From CAZEHJ01 sp964512485 (GTDB lineage: Bacteria > Bacteroidota > Rhodothermia > Rhodothermales > UBA10348): 8,759 nt of DNA. A model generated the notes under the pieces. That model saw only the letters and a program-made list of their open reading frames with translations. It was not told the DNA's origin and ran no database searches. Positions 1 to 7,000 of this stretch are shown in pieces. Position 1 is the stretch's first letter. Every line of letters starts with the position of its first letter. The stretch is from contig CAZEHJ010000105.1 of assembly GCA_964512485.1 (NCBI GenBank), positions 1-8,759 of the forward strand. Direction: 5' to 3'. A program made the translations under genes and the position numbers.

Positions 1-1019
1 AGTGCGTATGTAATGGCATCGCCATTAGCATCCGTAGCTGCATAGGTAAATCCAAACGTACCGCTGTCTTCAAGGATACTGGTGTCTGCCAGTTCAGCTG
101 TGAACACAGGAGGGAAGTTGACAGGTACAACCGTCAACGTACCATTGCGACCAGCATAAACCGGAGTACCAGCGTTGAAGACCAGGTTTGTAATCGAGAA
201 CGTTCCCGATCCGCCCGTATTCAGTGCCGTTGCAGCAACCTTGATAAAAAGGCCGCTACCGCTCATTGCCGAGCCGGTGAAGCCAGCGATACGATACGTA
301 TCACCGTCTACCGCGGTGGCATTGACAGTGGCACCTGATGTAATTCCATCGACTACTGCGCCGTTGTTTCCAACTGCAGTGTTGATGGACATCAGTGATG
401 ATGGGTAGTTCAGTTCAAAGTCGAACGATACAACTCCTTCTGCCGCTCCAAGAGCGTCATCGAGGTTGATCATGACTTCGAAGCCGGACGTTACTCCAAC
501 TGAAGCATCCGCAACGGAGATAATCCGATTGGATACTGTGTAATTAGCCGAAAGCGTTCCTGCAACTGCAGGATCGCCGGCGTTGAATGTGAAACCGGTG
601 AGTGTGACGGAGCCTGAGGCACCATCGGTATCCAGACTGAACGTCAGAAATACCAGATCACCGGAAGTGGTAATATTCGTTCCCTGGGAGAAGCCTCCAA
701 CAGCGCCATTGGCGGGGTTGGAATTGACACTGAAGCCTGCGCCTCCTGAGAGCGAACTACCCGTGCTATGACCGGTGAATGTTACACCGGCGCCGGTCGA
801 AACGGAGAAATCGAACGACTGAATTGCTGTACCAGCCTCAACACCTGAGACACCTACAGCGATCGTTGCCGTTTCTCCTGGACGTCCAGTAATGTCGTTG
901 AGGTCAACGGTGACCTGTGCGACACTGGATCCAGCTCCGACCAACATGACAGCCAGGAATAGTGCGGCTGTCTTGATCCACTTGTTAAAAAGCATTTGCA
1001 TTGGATTCTCGCTCTTCAT
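1..1019 (-). CDS. Secreted protein with two tandem cohesin-like domains (5' part; 3' end beyond the window)
   Basis: The frame is open from the ATG at 1019 to the window edge, giving 339 residues with no stop. Residues 1-35 are a Sec signal peptide: Lys-containing start, hydrophobic core AALFLAVMLVG, and an A-x-S-S-V-A/Q type cleavage region. Residues about 36-168 (VTVDLNDITGRPGETATIAV...) and about 169-299 (ISVADASV...FDFELNYPSSLMSI) are two cohesin-like beta-sandwich domains, recognisable from the 'GETATIAVGVSG', 'IQSFDFSV' and 'VSFDFELNYP' segments and the late 'GTFSITNLVFNAG' strand. From about residue 301 an Ig/cadherin-like domain begins (PPVF, then EDSGTFGFTYAATDANGD). Cohesins bind dockerins or act as stalk modules; no catalytic domain is visible. 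The start is uncertain: ATGs at 1019, 1001 and 995 share the frame, and the two inner ones give a more typical signal peptide length; none has a clear Shine-Dalgarno site. It lies 66 nt after the large surface-protein gene on the same strand, so co-transcription is possible. A T9SS tail may lie outside the window. Confidence 0.85.
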   Translation of the reverse strand, partial: MKSENPMQMLFNKWIKTAALFLAVMLVGAGSSVAQVTVDLNDITGRPGETATIAVGVSGVEAGTAIQSFDFSVSTGAGVTFTGHSTGSSLSGGAGFSVNSNPANGAVGGFSQGTNITTSGDLVFLTFSLDTDGASGSVTLTGFTFNAGDPAVAGTLSANYTVSNRIISVADASVGVTSGFEVMINLDDALGAAEGVVSFDFELNYPSSLMSINTAVGNNGAVVDGITSGATVNATAVDGDTYRIAGFTGSAMSGSGLFIKVAATALNTGGSGTFSITNLVFNAGTPVYAGRNGTLTVVPVNFPPVFTAELADTSILEDSGTFGFTYAATDANGDAITYA

Positions 1020-1047
1020 GGGGTGTGTTGCCAGATTGAAAGCTAAT

Positions 1048-1078
1048 GTGGGCGAGGCGCGAGAAGCGCCTCGCCCAC
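1048..1078 (-). terminator. Perfect 13-bp GC-rich hairpin between the two surface-protein genes
   Basis: A 13-base arm (GTGGGCGAGGCGC, 1048-1060) is followed by a 5-nt loop (1061-1065) and the exact reverse complement (1066-1078). It starts 7 nt after the stop codon of the large gene and ends 28 nt before the outermost start codon of the next gene. The stem is GC-rich and should be very stable. On the minus strand it is followed by ATTAGCTTTC, which is not a clear T-tract, so a classic intrinsic terminator is only partly supported. It may instead be a 3'-end stabiliser or a partial terminator that lowers expression of the downstream gene. Confidence 0.6.
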
Positions 1079-1085
1079 TGCTTAA

Positions 1086-4000
1086 TTACTTAACCAGCAT
1101 CATGCGGCCAGTTTCTACAAGCGTTTTGCTTTCCATCTTCGCAATGACCCGATAGAAGTACGTTCCGGATGCAAGCCTCGAAGCGTCGATCTGAACCGTT
1201 CTGTTCGAACCTGCTGCAAGAGTAGCAGCCGGCAGTACCATCACCTGACGACCAATCATGTCAACTACCTGAATTTCGACATCAGCCGACTCAGGAAGAT
1301 CAAAGTTGATCGAGGTTGTTGGGTTGAACGGATTCGGATAGTTGCCATGGAGGGCGAAGGTATCAGGCAGTTCAGCAACTTCAACAGCGTCGATTGACAT
1401 CGTTGGGTTGTTGTTGATTGCACCTTCAGCACCCAGGTTGAACTGAACACCGGTGTTTGCAAGCTCGATGTTGATCGTTGCAATGGTTCCACCAACCGTC
1501 ATGTCGCCGATTCCAGCGATTGCGAGGTTGATCGTTCCATCTTCGCTGATAACGTTTTTGACCAACCAGCCGTCGCCAAGCTCACTGGTGATACCAGTAA
1601 TCGTGGCCAGCTCAGGATCGATCTTCGTCGCAAACGAAGCGGAAACAACGTCGTTGATTTCTCCAACAACCTGAACAGGGATGGAGATGACATTGCCTTC
1701 ATGCACGATCTCGCCGAATGCCAGGTCAGTAGCAGGATTGGCTTCGACTTCTCCTTTGCTATTTGCAGCAGCGTTGAAGATGAGAGCAGCGTCAAATGCT
1801 GTGACATTGCCATCATTGTTGAAGTCAACTGCTGTCTGCTGTTTGGCAGTCAGAGTTACGAGACCGAGGGAAGCGTCAAGAGCGATCGATGCACTGGCTG
1901 CGCTTGGGCCGCCTGATCCATCGAGGTCACCCAGGACCGGAGTGACTGATACGTCGAATGCGTCGGTAGCTGTACCACCAAGCGTGTCAGTACCAGTCAG
2001 CGTGATTGTAACAGGTGCTGTATCTGCAAGCGGTGAGCCTGAGTATGCAGCAAGACCTGTAACTGTTACTGTCGTTCCAGCAATCGTTGCACCGGCAGTA
2101 GTGTTACCACCTGAGACAGTTACCGCGACGGCTCCTGTTCCATTTGCAAAGGTACCGGAAGCATCAACATCAGCAGATGCGCCCTGTGCAACCGACATGT
2201 CGGCTGTAGCAGCAGCAACACTGACATTTGCATTGACCGTTACAGTAAACGTTTTGGTCACTGTAACTGCAGTGCTTGATCCGTCAACACCTGTCAGCGT
2301 GATCGTTGCCGATCCGGTAGATGCTGCAGTGATCGTGACAGTAGTACCGTCAGAAGCAACCGTGACGGAAGCGTCTGAACTTGCAGCCGTGTAGGCTACC
2401 ACAGCGGCACCACCGTCAAATGCATCGTCAAACGTCGCAGTTGATGTTCCACCTACGTTCAGAGCGCGATCCATGTCAACTGCGTTGGCTACGAGAGCAG
2501 CGCTGTTGTTGACAGTGAACGTTGCAGTAGCTGAGCCACCAAACGAATCCTGTGCAGTAACCGTTACTGTAGCAGCACCTGCATCAGCTCCACCTGTAAG
2601 GGTGAGGTTGTTGCCGGTGATGTCAGTCAGTGCCGGGCTTGTTACACCGGATGCATTCGAAGCAACTGCTGTGTATGTCAGAGCACCAGTGAAACCGGTG
2701 AATGCGCCAGACAGATCAACAACGTGTGTGTTGCCTGTTGTGGTTGCATATGTCTGAGCTCCAGCAGCGGCTGCGAAGATGCTCTTCAGACCGTACGTAA
2801 AGATCGTACCTGAGGTCTGCAGAGCGCCTGTGCCAGCACGACCGATAACGACCGGGCTGTTTGCGCTTGAGAGGAAGTTGTCGATTGTAGTCGAAGCAAC
2901 TGCCCACTGGTTATTGTTACTTCCCACGTGACGACGGATCGGGAAGATCTCGTTGATGTCACAGGCTGCCGTATCACAGGAGCTTGAGAAGTTAGGATAG
3001 CTACCACCACGGAGTTCAACGTCGTACTGCAGCGATGGTGACATCGTGAAGTTCGGCGTGATCGTCCACCAGAACGAAGGACCGGTTGGGTAGCGAGCGA
3101 GGTTAACGCCATTGGCGGTAACTGGGAGGCCGTTGGTTCCTGACAGGTCAACTGCACCGTTTTCGCCAGCCTGGTCGGTACGAACAGTGACGAGAGCAGT
3201 ACCAGCACCGGCAAGAATGTTGCCAGGTGTGTTGAACGTGATCGCAGCAGTACGCGGAGTACCTGTTGAGGTACAGAGCGGATACTGCAGACGGTCAGCA
3301 GGAGCAGCAGCGACGCCGGTACCGATAATCGTTTTGGTAACGTTACCGAATACACAACCACCAGTCTGCGTGAAGCCCTGCGCGCCAGGACCACCGTGTG
3401 TGATGGTCAGGCCGGCCGTAGTGAACACACCGCTCGTAAGCGTAAGACCAGCAACACCGGCAGCAGTCGTAATCGCGCCACCTGAGTGGGTTACGCCAGC
3501 TGCGTTGTTGATTGTCAGTGCGGCAACGAGGACAAAACCACCGGCAGGAACCGTCAGCGTCTGAGCAGTCGTACCGTTCATCGTCAGTGCGCCTGGCACA
3601 CCACCCGTGATGGATACACTACCCTGAGCCGTAATGGCAACAGCAGCGGTCGTTCCTGTTGAGGCAAGAGCCGTGGAAACGTTTACCGTACCTGTTACGA
3701 TACCGTCAGCATTGACATTCAGCGTAGCTGCAGTCAGCGTGAAGGCACCCGTTGCCAGCGTACCAGAACCGTTCGTCGCTGTGGCTGTGCCATCACCAAC
3801 GTTGACAGTTCCAGCTGACTTGTTCTCGTGAAGAGTCACGGTGTCGTTGGCAGCTGCACCAGCAGAACCAACAACCGTAACTGTCACGTTCGAACCAGTC
3901 ACAGCATCTGGCCAGTGGCGGTCGTCTGTTGTGAACGTTGCGTTCGTAAACAGCAGTGTGACAGTTCCAGCAGCGGTAAACGTCTCAGTAGTTGCTACGG

Positions 4001-7000
4001 TAGGAACGGTGTTGTCATTGAAGATCGCACCATCGCCGTCGTACTCAACCGTACCGCCAGTAGTGATCGTAACCGAGTTGTTACCATCATCGTCATCGTC
4101 AATAGAGAATGACTCAGACATTTCAAGGTAATCAGTTGTGATCGCTCTGTTGTCAGCAAGCTGGAAGGTTGCAGCACCTGCTGTTCCTTCCCACTCGAGA
4201 CGTGCTACTGCGTTTGGCAGTTCAGCAGAAGAAATCACACCAGCCGTGTTGCTTGTGTAACGAACCGTGAGGCCTGTACCCAGCGTCGGGGCATTGTCCC
4301 AGTGATTTGTTGCAGCACCGGTAGAACGAATAATCGTCGCACCGTTTGCAACACTGAACGTTGCGTCAGTTGCACCAACTTCGGTTTCGATGTTGGTCGC
4401 AGCTGTGTTCAGAGTCAGCGTTCCGGTCACTGTCATACCGTCGCCAGCTGCGTCGAGCTGAAGACCTGTATTCGCTGCACCGTTAACCGTCAGGTTAGGA
4501 ATACTGATGTTGTTACCAGCAGTACTGAGATCGATCTCAAAACCACCTGCGCCAGTTATCGTGTATGTCCCTGTTCCTGCGTAAGAACCACCGTCGTAAT
4601 CCCAGTCATCGCCAGCTCCACTGTCGCCAATAAAGACGAAAGTTGAATTGGTAATGTCGAGGACACCAGCATCATGATTCAGGAAATTCACATTGTATGT
4701 CGCGGTACCCGCGGCCACGATGTTTTCCGTCATGGTCGTGGTAGACGTGCTGTTGACGTTCAGGTTGGTGATCGTAATAGCAGCAGCTACGTTGGTCTGA
4801 ATTGTGGTTCCAGTAGTGATAAGCGTACCACCAGCGGCACCAATTGTGGCAGACGTCAACGAAGCGTTGAGCTGACCAACTGCGCTGGCTCCAGAAAGCG
4901 TCACGTTGTCGCCAGCTGCCATGGCAGTAGCGGCGGTAACTGTGAACGTTCCAGGAACTGTAACATCCGAATCAATCGGAGTACCAGCACCACCATTAAC
5001 CGTCAGATTTGGAATCGTTGGGTTGGTTGCACCAGCAATGGAGCCAGCGGCGCCAATGTTAAGTGTACCCGTAGAACCAAAGCCAGGAGCTGTCGCTCCG
5101 GTCGAAGCATTTACTGTAACCGAAGGAGCAGCAACTGTCGCAGAAAAGGTATTCCCGTTCAGGTCAAACGTGGCAGCAGTTGCCTGAGTACCGTCACCGA
5201 TAACCATTGCAGCAGCACTACCAAGATTTGATCCGAGCGTGAATGTACCGCCGTCGTTCACCGTCGCACCCGCAGTCAGCGAGGTTGCGGCGTCATTGGA
5301 TGACATGGTGAAGGAACCGCCATTGTTGACATCAACAAGACCGGTTACCTGACCGTCGACATCCGCACCACCGGCAGCATCAAGCACCAGGTTGAGAGTC
5401 AGAGTACCATTTACGGTGACTGTACCGTTAACGTCCTGAATGCTGTTCAGCGTAGCACTGGAAGCAGCGTCAGAAAGAATAACGCCAATTTCAGAATCGC
5501 CATCGGCGTCACCGGCTGCGATAGAGCCGTTCACGACGATACTGGTACCTGTGAAGCGAGTCGTCGCGACAGTCAGGTTACCAGCGTGTGTATGTGTCTG
5601 ACCGTTTCCATTGAAACGAAGAGTACCAGCACCACCGACAACACCGGCAGCATTATTTGCCGTTGTCAGGACTCCGGAGAATCCAAATATCGTTGCACCG
5701 GCAACTGTGATTGTTCCAGTAACTGTTACGTTTCCTGTTACCGTTGCATTAGCAGCGGTGATGAACGTACCTGCTACGTTTGAAACATTCACGTTTCCAG
5801 AAATGGTTGCAACTGTTGCTGGAGCCGTAATAGCTGCGGTTGCTGAAATCGTCAGATTTCTGATCTGGGCTGCAGAATACTCAGCGCCGAAAGTACCCGG
5901 AGCTGCTCCACTACCTGTCAGATCATAATTGCCAACAAGCGAACCAGATGTCAGCGTAATGCCTTCATTCGGGAACGTGCGAGCAATAGCTGCAGACGTG
6001 CCTGTGAAAGTCACTGCGGCTGCACCAGCATTTGGTCCAGCAACTCCAGTGTATGGAGCACCAATTACCTGTCCACCGTCAACAATGACACCACCGTCAA
6101 GCAGAGCCAGTGTACCGGCAATGTTGATAGGCTCGTCAATCGTAAGTGGTGAACCAGCTGCGTTGTTAACAACAACGTTGGTCAGCGACGGAGTTGTATT
6201 TGGAGCACCTGTAACGGTGATTCTCTGGCCAACTGCGTTGAACTGAACCGATCCGTTAGTGCCAGTATTGTTGATCGTTGCTTCATCCGCAAGGGAGAGC
6301 ACACCGCCGACTCCTGACATCACGATCGAGTTAACACCGAGATTTACGATAACGTCGTTTCCGAGCGTCGTATTTCCAGCGACGTTGACTGATTCAGTTA
6401 TCGTTGCTGTTCTTCCAGATCCAGTGATTCCAAGAGCACCCCAGGTAGTACCTGGTTTGACAGAAATCGTCGCACCTGCAGAAGGCACAGCGAAGTTAAC
6501 CGTATCGCCAGCACCACCATCGGTGTACGTTCCACCCACAAATCCAGAACCGTCGAAGTTCCAGGTAGTCGCAGCAGCGGTAGTGACAGTACCTGTAGTG
6601 GCGTCGATGTCCATCGAACCAATACCGATTGTACTAGCACCAACAACGGCAAGAGTACCGTTTACATCAGCAGCGCCTGCGATATCAGAAGCAGCGGCAG
6701 GAGCGGTCAGCGTCAGAGTTGATCCTGAAGCAATCGTAACGCCACCTGTCGTGTTGATCGTAGTTCCGATCGCAACAGCACCTGCTCCACTGACTGTGAG
6801 CGACTTACCAGAGAAGCTGGAAGTGTATCCACCACCGGCGGAGGAGGTCACATCTGCAGCGGCAGCGGCGAAAGCAGCACCAACAGTGGTGTTACCTAGG
6901 GAAGCCGTCGTTCCAGTTACCGTGACCGTAGCTGCAACAACGACTGAGAAAGCTGATCCCGTCGTTGATCCAACACTGATTCCACCGAAAGAATGAGCAG

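Noticed and set aside
1038..1045. TAGCTTTC on the minus strand as a Bacteroidota-type -7 element (TAnnTTTG) for the second gene
   Set aside because: The last base differs from consensus and no TTG/TTTG -33 element is present, since that place is taken by the hairpin.
1681..2394. Plus-strand open frame of 237 residues
   Set aside because: Lies fully opposite the dockerin, cohesin and Ig-like coding region of the large gene; composition is that of a reverse-complement shadow.
2786..3394. Second minus-strand frame of 202 residues inside the large gene
   Set aside because: Out-of-frame reading (Ser/Arg/Leu-rich) of the region encoding the cysteine module, whose main-frame product is well structured.
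4674..5231. Plus-strand open frame of 185 residues rich in Cys, Arg and Ser
   Set aside because: Composition is typical of an out-of-frame reading of repeat DNA; overlaps another shadow frame and the clearly real minus-strand gene.
6259..6996. Plus-strand open frame of 245 residues antisense to the large gene
   Set aside because: Pro/Val/Ala/Thr-rich shadow of the Thr/Ala/Gly/Val codon bias on the other strand; no signal peptide, domain or plausible start context.
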